From Neobacillus sp. SuZ13 (GTDB lineage: Bacteria > Bacillota > Bacilli > Bacillales > Cytobacillaceae), in NCBI RefSeq assembly GCF_030123365.1, contig NZ_CP126107.1:4115501-4179500 (forward strand): DNA of 64,000 bases. The letters are read 5' to 3'. Below the pieces are notes generated by a model, which was not told where the DNA came from, made no database searches, and saw nothing but the letters and a program-made list of their open reading frames with translations. Shown here piece by piece: positions 50,531 to 58,480 of the stretch. How positions within the stretch are numbered: the stretch's first letter is position 1; each line of letters starts with the position of its first letter. A program made the position numbers and the translations under genes.

Positions 50531-50656
50531 CTATTTTTTATCAGGTTGTTTTTGAACTTCAATTTTAATTTTATTTTTTACTACCGTTCCACAAACCTTA
50601 CAAATTTCAACATTATCATACAAAAGCCTACATCGATCACAATAATATTTTTCCAC
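50531..50656 (-). CDS. 41-residue rubredoxin-like zinc-ribbon microprotein
   Basis: From GTG 50656 it reads EKYYCDRCRLLYDNVEICK and continues VCGTVVKNKIKIEVQKQPDK. Two CxxC pairs (CDRC and CKVC), ten residues apart, make a zinc or iron knuckle. The ribosome site AGTGGAT is weak and close. A terminator lies downstream. Function unknown; small zinc ribbons of this type are common in Bacillaceae. Confidence 0.6.
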   Translation of the reverse strand: MEKYYCDRCRLLYDNVEICKVCGTVVKNKIKIEVQKQPDKK

Positions 50657-50794
50657 AAAAATCCACTCTTTTCTGGAGGAAAATAAGATTTATTACTATC
50701 ATATTTTCGAACTCCTCGAGTGTGACATTGATTCCAAAAAGATGTCTTTTATCGTTTGTGAAGGATTATTCAATTACTTAAATCACAGGGGAAT

Positions 50795-50808
50795 TGTGAT
50801 AGTTCACA
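50795..50808 (+). promoter_or_regulatory. Crp/Fnr-like half of a tandem repeat upstream of the ba3 oxidase
   Basis: TGTGATAGTTCACA is a perfect dyad but with a four-base spacer. It lies in a direct repeat: CAGGGGAATTGTGATA occurs here and again 41 bases downstream. Confidence 0.4.
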
Positions 50809-50835
50809 TTTTATTCACAAATACCCCAGGGGAAT

Positions 50836-50870
50836 TGTGATATAAATCACTGTTACATCAATTTTATAAT
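50836..50870 (+). promoter_or_regulatory. Fnr-type site and -10 box of the ba3 oxidase operon
   Basis: TGTGATATAAATCACT (50836-50851) fits the Bacillus Fnr consensus TGTGA-N6-TCACT exactly. TATAAT follows at 50865-50870. The centre of the site is about 33 bases from the expected start, overlapping the -35 region, so either repression or activation is possible. Confidence 0.65.
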
Positions 50871-51001
50871 ATTAACATAGTAGATACCTAAGGAATGAAC
50901 AATTTGTGAACTGTGAAAGTTGTTGTTTTTTCATCACAATTGTTTTGTATTATGAAAGAGAACTAATCATTTATTTTATTACTCTGAAGGGAGTGCGGGG
51001 G

Positions 51002-51151
51002 ATGGCGAAGGCGGAACTTAAAACAAACAATAAAACAGAAATCGAAGACAGCTCTTCTCTTAAAGGGACATTAGCGTCTGTTTTCTTATTAGGAGCCTTT
51101 ATTGTTGTCACTTGGGTAAGTGTTTATTACTTGTTTGTTGAACGTTTTTAA
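51002..51151 (+). CDS. cbaD: Small subunit of ba3-type cytochrome oxidase (CbaD-like)
   Basis: 49 residues with one membrane helix (LASVFLLGAFIVVTWVSVYY, about 25-44) and a charged N-terminus. Such one-helix subunits precede cbaB and cbaA in Geobacillus and Bacillus b(o/a)3 oxidase operons and resemble subunit IIa. ATG 51002 has GGGAG upstream. It starts the operon. Confidence 0.8.
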   Translation: MAKAELKTNNKTEIEDSSSLKGTLASVFLLGAFIVVTWVSVYYLFVERF

Positions 51152-51172
51152 TGATTGAAGGGGGAAACGATT

Positions 51173-51649
51173 ATGCATATGCATAAATTCGAGAAAATTT
51201 GGCTTACTTTTGGAATTGGCGCATTGGTTGTATTTTTAACAACTGTAGGTGTAAGCGCGTTCTATCTTGGCAACAAGCCGCCAAGCTGTTTAACAACGAT
51301 TAATGTAGATAAGGTCGATCAAACAAAACCATTTAATAAACCAGGATTACATAAAGTTGAAGGCAAAGATTGGGATTATGAATTAGTCTATGTTGCTTCG
51401 GCTTTCTCTTATAATCCAGTAAAAGTGGAAGTACCTCTTGGAGCAAAGGTCAAAGTCATTGCTACAACAAAAGACGTCGTCCACGGCTTTGAGGTGGCTG
51501 GTACAAATATTAACATGATGCTAGAGCCTGGTTATGTCAGTGAATATACGACAACGTTTGATAAGGCAGGCGAATATTTAATTGTATGTAACGAATATTG
51601 TGGTGCTGGACACCATTTAATGAGTTCGATGATTGAGGTGAAAAAATAA
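51173..51649 (+). CDS. cbaB: Cytochrome oxidase subunit II, ba3 type
   Basis: Subunit II with one N-terminal helix and an outside CuA domain; 158 residues, short as in ba3 oxidases. CuA ligands: His in VVHGFEVAG (about residue 109) and VCNEYCGAGHHLMSSM (Cys-x3-Cys-x3-H-x2-M, about 137). It accepts electrons from cytochrome c. ATG 51173 has GGGGG eight bases upstream. Its TAA stop overlaps the ATG of cbaA. Confidence 0.94.
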   Translation: MHMHKFEKIWLTFGIGALVVFLTTVGVSAFYLGNKPPSCLTTINVDKVDQTKPFNKPGLHKVEGKDWDYELVYVASAFSYNPVKVEVPLGAKVKVIATTKDVVHGFEVAGTNINMMLEPGYVSEYTTTFDKAGEYLIVCNEYCGAGHHLMSSMIEVKK

Positions 51650-53316
51650 TGGCTAACTCCATAACAACGAAAGTAAAAGTAGACACTCGTGATGCAAAGC
51701 TTTCAATGGCGCATTTTTTTGTCGCCTTCTCTGCTCTTGCACTTGGTGGTTTAATGGGGCTATTACAAACCCTTGTCCGTTCCGGGAAATGGGAGCTTCC
51801 CTGGGGCATTGATTATTACCAAATCCTAACCGTCCATGGTGTGTTAATGGGCTTAGTTTTAACAACATTTTTTATTATGGGATTTCAATATGCTGCCGTA
51901 AGCAGAACCACTGGCGGTCATTCAAATGCTGCCCGCCGAACAGGCTGGATCGGTTTTTGGTTGATGTTAGTAGGAACCTTAATGGCTGCAACCATGGTTC
52001 TACTTAAAGAAGCATCCGTTCTTTACACTTTTTATGCTCCACTTAAAGCACATTGGATTTTTTACTTAGGATTAACTTTTGTAGTGGTTGGCAGCTGGAT
52101 TGATGGTTCGGCTCAAATTATGACATATGCAAAATGGCGGAAAAACAACCCAGGTCAGCCAAGTCCATTATTGAGTTTTATGGCTGTTATTAATACTGTT
52201 ATGTGGATTATTGCTACATTAGGTGTTGCAGCTACAGTTTTATTCCAATTACTTCCTTGGTCGCTTGGATTAGTAGATACTGTTGATGTATTAGTAAGCC
52301 GGACTTTATTTTGGTATTTTGGTCACCCACTTGTTTATTTCTGGTTGTTACCTGCGTACATGTGCTGGTATGCGATTATCCCAAAAATTATCGGTGGGAA
52401 AATCTTCTCCGATTCATTAGCACGCTTGTCATTTATTTTGTTTCTGCTCTTCTCAATTCCGGTTGGTTTTCACCACCAATTAACAGAGCCAGGGATTGAC
52501 CCTGCTTGGAAGTTCTTACAGGTAATTTTAACATTCATGGTTATTATTCCATCGTTAATGACTGCCTTCTCGTTATTCGCTACATTTGAAAGATATGGTC
52601 GCTCAAAAGGAGCAACAGGCCTTTTTGGCTGGATTAAAGTTTTGCCATGGGGCGATGCCAGGTTTACCGTTCCGTTTATCGGGATGGCCTCATTTATTCC
52701 TGCTGGTGCTGGTGGTATCATTAATGCTTCCAACCAAATGGACCAAGTTGTGCATAACACCATTTGGGTAACAGGTCACTTCCATTTAACGGCTGCTACA
52801 TCCGTTGTCTTAACCTTCTTTGGAATTTCTTATTGGCTGGTTCCACATTTAACCGGCCGGAAATTAACAAAGGCTATGAATAAATTAGGGATCATCCAAG
52901 CTTGGGTTTGGTTCATTGGAATGGCCTTCATGTCGGGTGCCATGCACTTCCAAGGCCTTTTAGGCGGACCGAGACGTTCTGCTTTCTCTACTTACGGCGG
53001 AGCCAAACAAGCAGCTGAATGGATTCCATATCAAATTGCTCAAGCAGTGGGTGGAACAATTCTTTTCCTAGGAATTATCTTAGTGATTATCATATTCATC
53101 AATCTTGCGTTCTTTGCTCCTAAAGGGGAAGAAGAATTCCCTGTAGCTGTGGCTGAGAATCTTGAAGAAAAAGCACCAATGGTCTTTGAAAACTGGAAAT
53201 TATGGCTAGGAATTGCTGCAGCCCTAATTCTTTTCGCTTACACGATTCCATTTATAGATATTATTCAAAATGCACCTCCAGGCTCTAAAGGATTCCAGAC
53301 ATGGAGTAAATGGTAA
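51649..53316 (+). CDS. cbaA: Cytochrome oxidase subunit I, b(o/a)3 type
   Basis: The heme-copper catalytic subunit; 555 residues with about 13 membrane helices. The low-spin heme His is in LTVHGVLMGLVL (about residue 64), the CuB His with cross-linked Tyr in FGHPLVYFWLLP (about 225), HH in GFHHQLTEPG (about 275) and the heme pair in GHFHLTAATSVV (about 375). Reduces O2 to water and pumps protons; ba3-type enzymes have high oxygen affinity. Translationally coupled to cbaB. No assembly genes follow. Confidence 0.95.
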   Translation: MANSITTKVKVDTRDAKLSMAHFFVAFSALALGGLMGLLQTLVRSGKWELPWGIDYYQILTVHGVLMGLVLTTFFIMGFQYAAVSRTTGGHSNAARRTGWIGFWLMLVGTLMAATMVLLKEASVLYTFYAPLKAHWIFYLGLTFVVVGSWIDGSAQIMTYAKWRKNNPGQPSPLLSFMAVINTVMWIIATLGVAATVLFQLLPWSLGLVDTVDVLVSRTLFWYFGHPLVYFWLLPAYMCWYAIIPKIIGGKIFSDSLARLSFILFLLFSIPVGFHHQLTEPGIDPAWKFLQVILTFMVIIPSLMTAFSLFATFERYGRSKGATGLFGWIKVLPWGDARFTVPFIGMASFIPAGAGGIINASNQMDQVVHNTIWVTGHFHLTAATSVVLTFFGISYWLVPHLTGRKLTKAMNKLGIIQAWVWFIGMAFMSGAMHFQGLLGGPRRSAFSTYGGAKQAAEWIPYQIAQAVGGTILFLGIILVIIIFINLAFFAPKGEEEFPVAVAENLEEKAPMVFENWKLWLGIAAALILFAYTIPFIDIIQNAPPGSKGFQTWSKW

Positions 53317-53321
53317 TAAGA

Positions 53322-53600
53322 AAAGTGCAAGCGCCCTGTTCAGCGGCGTATGGCCTGGAGCGCTCCAACTGAAATAAAGGAAAGCCGAAAAGCGGAAGCA
53401 CCTTGCCCAGGAGCGACAGGCATAAGACGAGCCGGCGAGAAGGTTGCTCTTTAACCTTCTTGACGGATTGGCTTATGACCCGAGCCCCTAGGTGCTGTAG
53501 CTAGACAACACGAAGAGCAAGAGGCGCATTCGTGCTTGACTTATCGTAGGGCGGAGAGCGAAGGACACTAGCCGCTAGGGCCGCTTGCGCTAGACAATTC
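53322..53600. repeat. GC-rich intergenic repeat element of Bacillaceae type
   Basis: About 280 bases of clearly higher GC than the surroundings, without a reading frame. It has nested inverted repeats: CATAAG (53421-53426) with CTTATG (53472-53477), CCG with CGG, and AGAAGGTT (53438-53445) with AACCTTCT (53453-53460). The first part (GCGCCCTGTTCAGCGGCG) and the last part (CTTGCGCTAGACAATTC) recall the bcr-like intergenic repeats I have seen in Bacillaceae genomes. Probably a non-autonomous mobile or structured RNA-like element. A copy number search would confirm it. Confidence 0.6.
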
Positions 53601-53618
53601 TCAAAGTCAAATATTAAT

Positions 53619-53663
53619 AATAAGCAAAGGCTTCATTCTTTTCGATTGAAGCCTTTGCTTATT
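53619..53663. terminator. Bidirectional terminator between the ba3 operon and ypwA
   Basis: A perfect 17-base stem (53619-53635 with 53647-53663) with A/T-rich flanks on both sides. Confidence 0.9.
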
Positions 53664-55164
53664 AATTTAATCTATAGACCTTTCCAAACTTTTCATACAG
53701 ATAATCAATTAAATATTTGGGATTAAGGCCCTCTCCGGTAACATCCTGTAAGATTTCAAGCGGTTTCTTCATTTTACCGTATCGATGAATTTTAGCAGTT
53801 AGCCATTCTTTAATCGGGATAAGGTCCCCTTCTTCAACTAATTGATTAAAGTTCGGAAGATCTTCGACCATTTTCTGTTTAAATTGAGCTGCATACATAT
53901 ACCCTAAGGCATAGGAAGGGAAGTACCCAAAGCTGCCTCCCGCCCAATGGACATCCTGCAACACCCCCAAAGCATCATTTTCAGGACGAATGCCTAAATA
54001 TTCTTCGTATTTATCATTCCATATCTTTGGTAAATCCTTCACATCAATTTCATCATTAAATAACCCTTTTTCAATTTCATAACGGATTATAACATGGAGC
54101 GGATATGTTAATTCGTCCGCTTCAATTCTTATGAATGAGGGTTTAGATTCATTAATAGCCCGATAAAAATCTTCAATTTCCACTTGGTCAAATTGTCCAG
54201 TCGCATAGTCCTTAAGCAGCTGGTAATTATTTTTCCAAAATGAAAAGCTTCTACCCAGAATATTCTCATAAAAAAGGGACTGCGACTCATGAATTCCCAT
54301 TGAGGTTCCCGTGCAAAGCGGTGTACCAATTAAGTATTTGGAAATATTCTGTTCATATAAAGCATGACCGCCTTCATGTATTGTTCCAAAAACGGCGGTA
54401 CGGAAGTCGTTTTCATTATAATTGGTGGTCACACGAACATCACCAGGGTTTAATCCTGTTGCAAAAGGATGAACCGTTTCATCCAGACGGCCTGCTTTGA
54501 AATTATAACCCATTTTTTCAAGAATTTTTAAACTCAGTTCACGTTGGTTTTCCTTAGGGAATTTTTTAAACAGAAAGTCAGTTTTAGGTTTGTGTGACGA
54601 CTCTGAAATTTGTTTGACTAATGGTACAATTTTCTCTCTCAGTTCACCAAACACTTGATCTAATACATTCATCGTCATGCCTGGCTCATACATATCTAAT
54701 AATACGTCGTATTTATTTTTTTCATGTCCCCAGTAGCTAACGAACTTCTTAGTCATAGCAACCAGTTTTTCTAAGTAAGGACTAAACATGGAAAAGTCCG
54801 AATGTTCTTTCGCCTCCTCCCAAACACTCTCAGCCTTAGATTGGAGAATGACAAACTCTTTATACTCTTCAGCGGGGATTCTTTTATTTCGTTCATATTC
54901 TTTTTTGCATTCGTCAAGAATTTTTCTAGTTCTTTCGGACAATGGCTGTTTTCCTAAAGTGGCTATGTATGCTGCCATTTCCTCAGAGGTTGACATTTTA
55001 AATACTTCGGAGGAAAGCATTCCAATCACTTCAGACCGTTGCTCCACACCTTGTTTTGGAGCCCCTGTCCTTAAATCCCAATAAATTAATCCTAATGCCT
55101 CATTATATGCTGATATTTTTTTCACATATTCCAGAAACTCTTTTTCTAGAAGTACCCTATTCAT
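53662..55164 (-). CDS. ypwA: Carboxypeptidase YpwA (peptidase family M32)
   Basis: 500 residues, a cytoplasmic zinc carboxypeptidase. The M32 signature HEGGH is in GTIHEGGHALYEQN (about residue 264), with the third ligand Glu in MGIHESQSLFYEN (about 294) and the DRxT-like segment DVRVTTNYNENDF (about 244). M32 enzymes cut C-terminal residues from peptides, with no action on Pro. ATG 55164 has GGGGG upstream; a start at 55188 has no ribosome site. The 214 bases upstream are AT-rich without a gene. Confidence 0.93.
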   Translation of the reverse strand: MNRVLLEKEFLEYVKKISAYNEALGLIYWDLRTGAPKQGVEQRSEVIGMLSSEVFKMSTSEEMAAYIATLGKQPLSERTRKILDECKKEYERNKRIPAEEYKEFVILQSKAESVWEEAKEHSDFSMFSPYLEKLVAMTKKFVSYWGHEKNKYDVLLDMYEPGMTMNVLDQVFGELREKIVPLVKQISESSHKPKTDFLFKKFPKENQRELSLKILEKMGYNFKAGRLDETVHPFATGLNPGDVRVTTNYNENDFRTAVFGTIHEGGHALYEQNISKYLIGTPLCTGTSMGIHESQSLFYENILGRSFSFWKNNYQLLKDYATGQFDQVEIEDFYRAINESKPSFIRIEADELTYPLHVIIRYEIEKGLFNDEIDVKDLPKIWNDKYEEYLGIRPENDALGVLQDVHWAGGSFGYFPSYALGYMYAAQFKQKMVEDLPNFNQLVEEGDLIPIKEWLTAKIHRYGKMKKPLEILQDVTGEGLNPKYLIDYLYEKFGKVYRLN

Positions 55165-55378
55165 CCGATATCCCCCTTTAGATTCCATTTAAATTTTAAC
55201 ACATTATTCAGAAAAATAGGGGAATGGCTGTTTCCATCGGAATAAAAAACAACAGAAAGAAATTCTGTTGTAAAATAGAAATATAGGGAAAAGAGGATGA
55301 ATCCTGGAAAATAAATAGATTGGAAAATTTAGTGATGGTTAAGTAAACCAAGATTATTCGAATTAAATTTTAATGGAA

Positions 55379-55612
55379 TTACTTTTTAGCAATAGCCACT
55401 CTCCAAGTTTCTGGACCTTCTTCAAGGTACTCCCAAGAAAATTGCTCCGGTCTTTCCATCATGAATTGATACAATAATGGTCTTGGATCATGGTCATTGA
55501 CAATCATCATAGTTTCACCAGATGCTAGTTCGTCAAAACAATTAAAAATGGTAGGATGTTTCTCCCGTGGCGGGAAGTCTGGTACATTGATAACTTTTGC
55601 GTATGTTTGCAT
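55379..55612 (-). CDS. DUF2249 domain protein (first copy)
   Basis: 77 residues from ATG 55612 (AGGAGTGATA upstream). VPDFPPREKHPTIFNCFDEL and MIVNDHDPRPLLYQ are typical DUF2249, a small fold related to TusA. DUF2249 proteins often accompany nitric oxide and nitrite metabolism genes. Two more copies lie at 59214 and 59466. A Crp/Fnr-type site (55676-55691) lies between this gene and the divergent zinc protein. Confidence 0.85.
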   Translation of the reverse strand: MQTYAKVINVPDFPPREKHPTIFNCFDELASGETMMIVNDHDPRPLLYQFMMERPEQFSWEYLEEGPETWRVAIAKK

Positions 55613-55675
55613 TATTATCACTCCTATTAATTTGTTAACTTCTCTTTTATTATATTGAATCCTGTATGAAAACTT

Positions 55676-55691
55676 AGTGAGAGGCATCACA
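55676..55691. promoter_or_regulatory. Crp/Fnr-type site between DUF2249 gene and zinc protein gene
   Basis: AGTGAGAGGCATCACA is AGTGA-N6-TCACA, nine of ten fixed positions of the Crp/Fnr pattern. It lies between two divergent starts. Confidence 0.5.
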
Positions 55692-55724
55692 CCAATAACA
55701 TAATTTTGTTAGGAGGTATGACAA

Positions 55725-55871
55725 ATGAAGGAGCTCATAGGAAAGTGCTCATGCTGTAGTAAAGATATCTATTGTTTGGATGGTTTTTTTAACGGGATCC
55801 ATACAGAAGAGAAAGAGCTCTATTGTTTTGAGTGTTTTGAGAAAAAGAGCAAAGAAAATCCGCAAAGCTGA
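55725..55871 (+). CDS. 48-residue cysteine-rich protein near norB
   Basis: ATG 55725 has AGGAGG nine bases upstream. The product KELIGKCSCCSKDIYCLDG then IHTEEKELYCFECFEKKSKE has a CSCC and a CFEC pair plus one more Cys, so it probably binds zinc or an Fe-S cluster. Unknown family. Its stop lies in the terminator it shares with norB. Confidence 0.68.
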   Translation: MKELIGKCSCCSKDIYCLDGFFNGIHTEEKELYCFECFEKKSKENPQS

Positions 55872-55888
55872 TCTTTGCGGATTTTTTT
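55857..55888. terminator. Terminator between the zinc protein and norB
   Basis: A perfect 11-base stem (55857-55867 with 55873-55883) followed by seven T; it also fits norB on the other strand. Confidence 0.9.
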
Positions 55889-55892
55889 ACCA

Positions 55893-58256
55893 TTAATCTT
55901 CATCCATTGATAAATCTTTAACTGGAAGTTTTTCTCCTTCTTTGTGGGTTGGCTTCCGTAAATTAAAGATTGCTTTAATACAGAATACTAACAATATCAC
56001 TACACCAATTAAGAAAATGGTGTCAGGCACCGCGCGCCAAGTTAATAATGTTTCAACAATATCCTTTTGTAGGAAAGATGCTGAACGAGAAGCAGCATAT
56101 CCATGATTAAATGCTTCTTTAATTTGGATGAACCCAACTGGAAGTAATGATAGAAATACCATTCCTGCGAGTCCAACGTTTAACAGGATACAGCTAATTT
56201 TAATCCATTTATCATTCCATGCTTCTGGTTTCACTATGTTTCTTAATGAGTAAAGGAGTACTGCACATGCGAACATACCGTACACCCCCATCATCGAACC
56301 ATGGCCATGTGCTGGGGTTAAGAATTGTCCGTGTTCGAAATAGCTGACTGCAGGTAAGTTAATTAAGAATCCAAGCACACCTGCACCAACTAAGTTCCAA
56401 ATGGCAACTGAGATTAAGAACCAGAATGTTCCTTTGTAAGGGAAATTTACTCCACCCTCACGCATCATTTTGTATTGCTCATATGCTTCTAGGATTAACA
56501 ATGTTAACGGAATAACTTCTAATGCAGAAAAGACAGCGCCAAGAGACAGCCAAATTTCTGCAGAACCATTGTAATAATAATGGTGTCCGATTCCGATTAC
56601 CCCACTGCCCAAGAGCAGAATCAATTGGAAATAAAGTTGTCTTACGGTAGATTTTTTCGTTACTAGTCCAAGTTGAACTAATAAGAAACCAATAACTACA
56701 ACGGCAAACACTTCAAAAATACCTTCTACCCATAAGTGGATAATCCACCAGCGCCAGTAATCGGCAAATGTAAAGCTGGTACCTGGGTTGATGAATAAGG
56801 CAAAAATATAGAAAGCTGGAACAGCAATCGCTGAGTAGAATAATAGGTGAATCAATCCACCTTTATCTGTTTCTCGCTTAAGACCTGCCTTGACTCCACG
56901 ATAAACGATAAACAGCCAGATAAGCATCCCCACAATGAGAATCAGCTGCCAAACACGACCTAGTTCAATATATTCCCAACCTGTATGACCAAATAAGAAC
57001 CACTTGTTTCCTAAATAACCATTTGCACCAAGCCATTCTCCAACCATACTTCCAACAACAAGAACAACCAATGCCCAGAATAAAATATCTACTAATAGAC
57101 CTTGTTTCTTAGGTTCATATCCGCCAACAAGCGGTGCAACATAGATTCCCATTCCAAGCCATGCTGTAGCAATCCAGAAGATAGCCAGCTGCAGGTGGTA
57201 ACCTTTTGAAATATTAAATGGAAGAATATCATGAATCCACTTCATTCCGAAGAAACTATCTGGCTCGATATAATAGTGAGCAAGTAAGGCCCCAAACATA
57301 CACTGTACAAAGAATAAAGCAGCAACAATCACAAAGTATTTCCCTGTTTTCACTTGTGAGCTTGTCACTGGCATTTTCCGTAGATCAATACGAGGGAAAT
57401 TACCTTCCTTATACGCTTCCTGCATACCAAAATTATAACGGTAGAACACAAACAGGATAATTCCTACCATTAATACAAATAAAGTAATGCTTGCCCCGCT
57501 CCACCAAACTGCTGAAAAGGATAATTGGTTGCCCGCGTCTTCATAATATGGCCAATTATTTGTATAAGTAATTTTATCACCTTCACGGACTGTACTTGAA
57601 AGCCAGGCAGTCCAGAAGAAGAAATCTGATATTTGAGTGATTTGGTCGCCTGTTGCAACATAAGCACGATCTGTTTTAGGCATGTCGTCTTCTTTAATTA
57701 GGTTTGGCTTTAATCCCCAGCCGTCACCTTTAGTGAATACCTCTTTATAGTACTCTCTAACTCTTTCAAGTCCAAACGCCTGTGCATTTGTTAACTTCAT
57801 AGTATCGCTGCTTGAGTCATAACGGTTTTTCCGCATTTCTTTGATTACTTTATTTTTAATTACTGATTTTTCATCATCATTTAAAGAAGCAAAGTCTTTA
57901 CTATATTGTTCATTGGCCTTAAAGTCTTGCATTCCCTCTGTATAAAGCTTCAATGCTTCCGCCGTATAGTCAGGACCCATATATGAACCGTGACCTAAAA
58001 CGGTACCATAATCCATTAATCCGTACTTCTGAAAAACGGCCTGTCCCCCCATAATCGAATCCTTTGTAAAAAGAACTTCACCATTTTCATTGGTTACTTC
58101 GACTGGTCTTGGTGCCTGTTCTTTAAAAATCCAATACCCCCCAACTAGTAAAACAGTGAAGCTGAGTAATATCGTGATCACTAATACAGATTTCAGTAAT
58201 GCATTTTTATTCGTCTTCACCACTTTTTTTGATGGTGTTCCTCGTTGTATTTCCAT
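55893..58256 (-). CDS. norB: Quinol-dependent nitric oxide reductase (qNor)
   Basis: Reduces NO to N2O with quinol electrons in the cytoplasmic membrane. 787 residues: an N-terminal helix and extracytoplasmic domain (about residues 20-230) fused to a 12-helix catalytic domain. Heme and FeB ligands are visible in KGYHLQLAIFWIATAW (about 350), HLWVEGIFEVFAVV (FeB His and Glu, about 505), IGIGHHYYYNG (about 557) and TPAHGHGSMMGVYGMFA (about 650). It is single-gene, with no norC, as in other Bacillus. A Fnr-like site (58342-58357) lies upstream. The coding sequence carries the dispersed 13-mer at 56019. Confidence 0.95.
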   Translation of the reverse strand: MEIQRGTPSKKVVKTNKNALLKSVLVITILLSFTVLLVGGYWIFKEQAPRPVEVTNENGEVLFTKDSIMGGQAVFQKYGLMDYGTVLGHGSYMGPDYTAEALKLYTEGMQDFKANEQYSKDFASLNDDEKSVIKNKVIKEMRKNRYDSSSDTMKLTNAQAFGLERVREYYKEVFTKGDGWGLKPNLIKEDDMPKTDRAYVATGDQITQISDFFFWTAWLSSTVREGDKITYTNNWPYYEDAGNQLSFSAVWWSGASITLFVLMVGIILFVFYRYNFGMQEAYKEGNFPRIDLRKMPVTSSQVKTGKYFVIVAALFFVQCMFGALLAHYYIEPDSFFGMKWIHDILPFNISKGYHLQLAIFWIATAWLGMGIYVAPLVGGYEPKKQGLLVDILFWALVVLVVGSMVGEWLGANGYLGNKWFLFGHTGWEYIELGRVWQLILIVGMLIWLFIVYRGVKAGLKRETDKGGLIHLLFYSAIAVPAFYIFALFINPGTSFTFADYWRWWIIHLWVEGIFEVFAVVVIGFLLVQLGLVTKKSTVRQLYFQLILLLGSGVIGIGHHYYYNGSAEIWLSLGAVFSALEVIPLTLLILEAYEQYKMMREGGVNFPYKGTFWFLISVAIWNLVGAGVLGFLINLPAVSYFEHGQFLTPAHGHGSMMGVYGMFACAVLLYSLRNIVKPEAWNDKWIKISCILLNVGLAGMVFLSLLPVGFIQIKEAFNHGYAASRSASFLQKDIVETLLTWRAVPDTIFLIGVVILLVFCIKAIFNLRKPTHKEGEKLPVKDLSMDED
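56019..56031. repeat. Dispersed 13-base repeat, copy 3 (inside norB)
   Basis: GGTGTCAGGCACC inside the last 80 codons of norB, encoding part of WRAVPDTIF on the minus strand without breaking the frame. Confidence 0.55.
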
Positions 58257-58341
58257 AACCCTTCATCCTTTCATGTTTCATTACCTTTCGTATTGTAACT
58301 TTCACAAGTTCGACACAAAGTGAAGCATTTCATTGTTTTCC

Positions 58342-58357
58342 TGTGATATTACCCACA
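58342..58357 (-). promoter_or_regulatory. Crp/Fnr-like site upstream of norB
   Basis: TGTGATATTACCCACA is TGTGA-N6-CCACA, nine of ten fixed positions of the Crp/Fnr pattern, about 86 bases upstream of the norB start and about 125 bases before the divergent crp/fnr gene. Confidence 0.4.
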
Positions 58358-58369
58358 CACCAGTTTAAC

Positions 58370-58384
58370 TGAGAATAATTTTCA
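58370..58384. promoter_or_regulatory. Fur-like box between norB and the crp/fnr gene
   Basis: TGAGAATAATTTTCA matches 12 of 14 positions of the 7-1-7 Fur consensus, nearly identical to the box at 48548. Confidence 0.45.
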
Positions 58385-58480
58385 TAAAAACTAGCTAACT
58401 ATGATGGAGGTCACATTATTATTGGTTAAACATTGATAAAATCTAACTAAATCAGATTTACTAATACGAAGGTGATGTTA

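Noticed and set aside
53322..53600. tRNA or other stable RNA gene in the GC-rich stretch
   Set aside because: No cloverleaf, no CCA end, no T-loop sequence; the nested repeats fit an interspersed element better.
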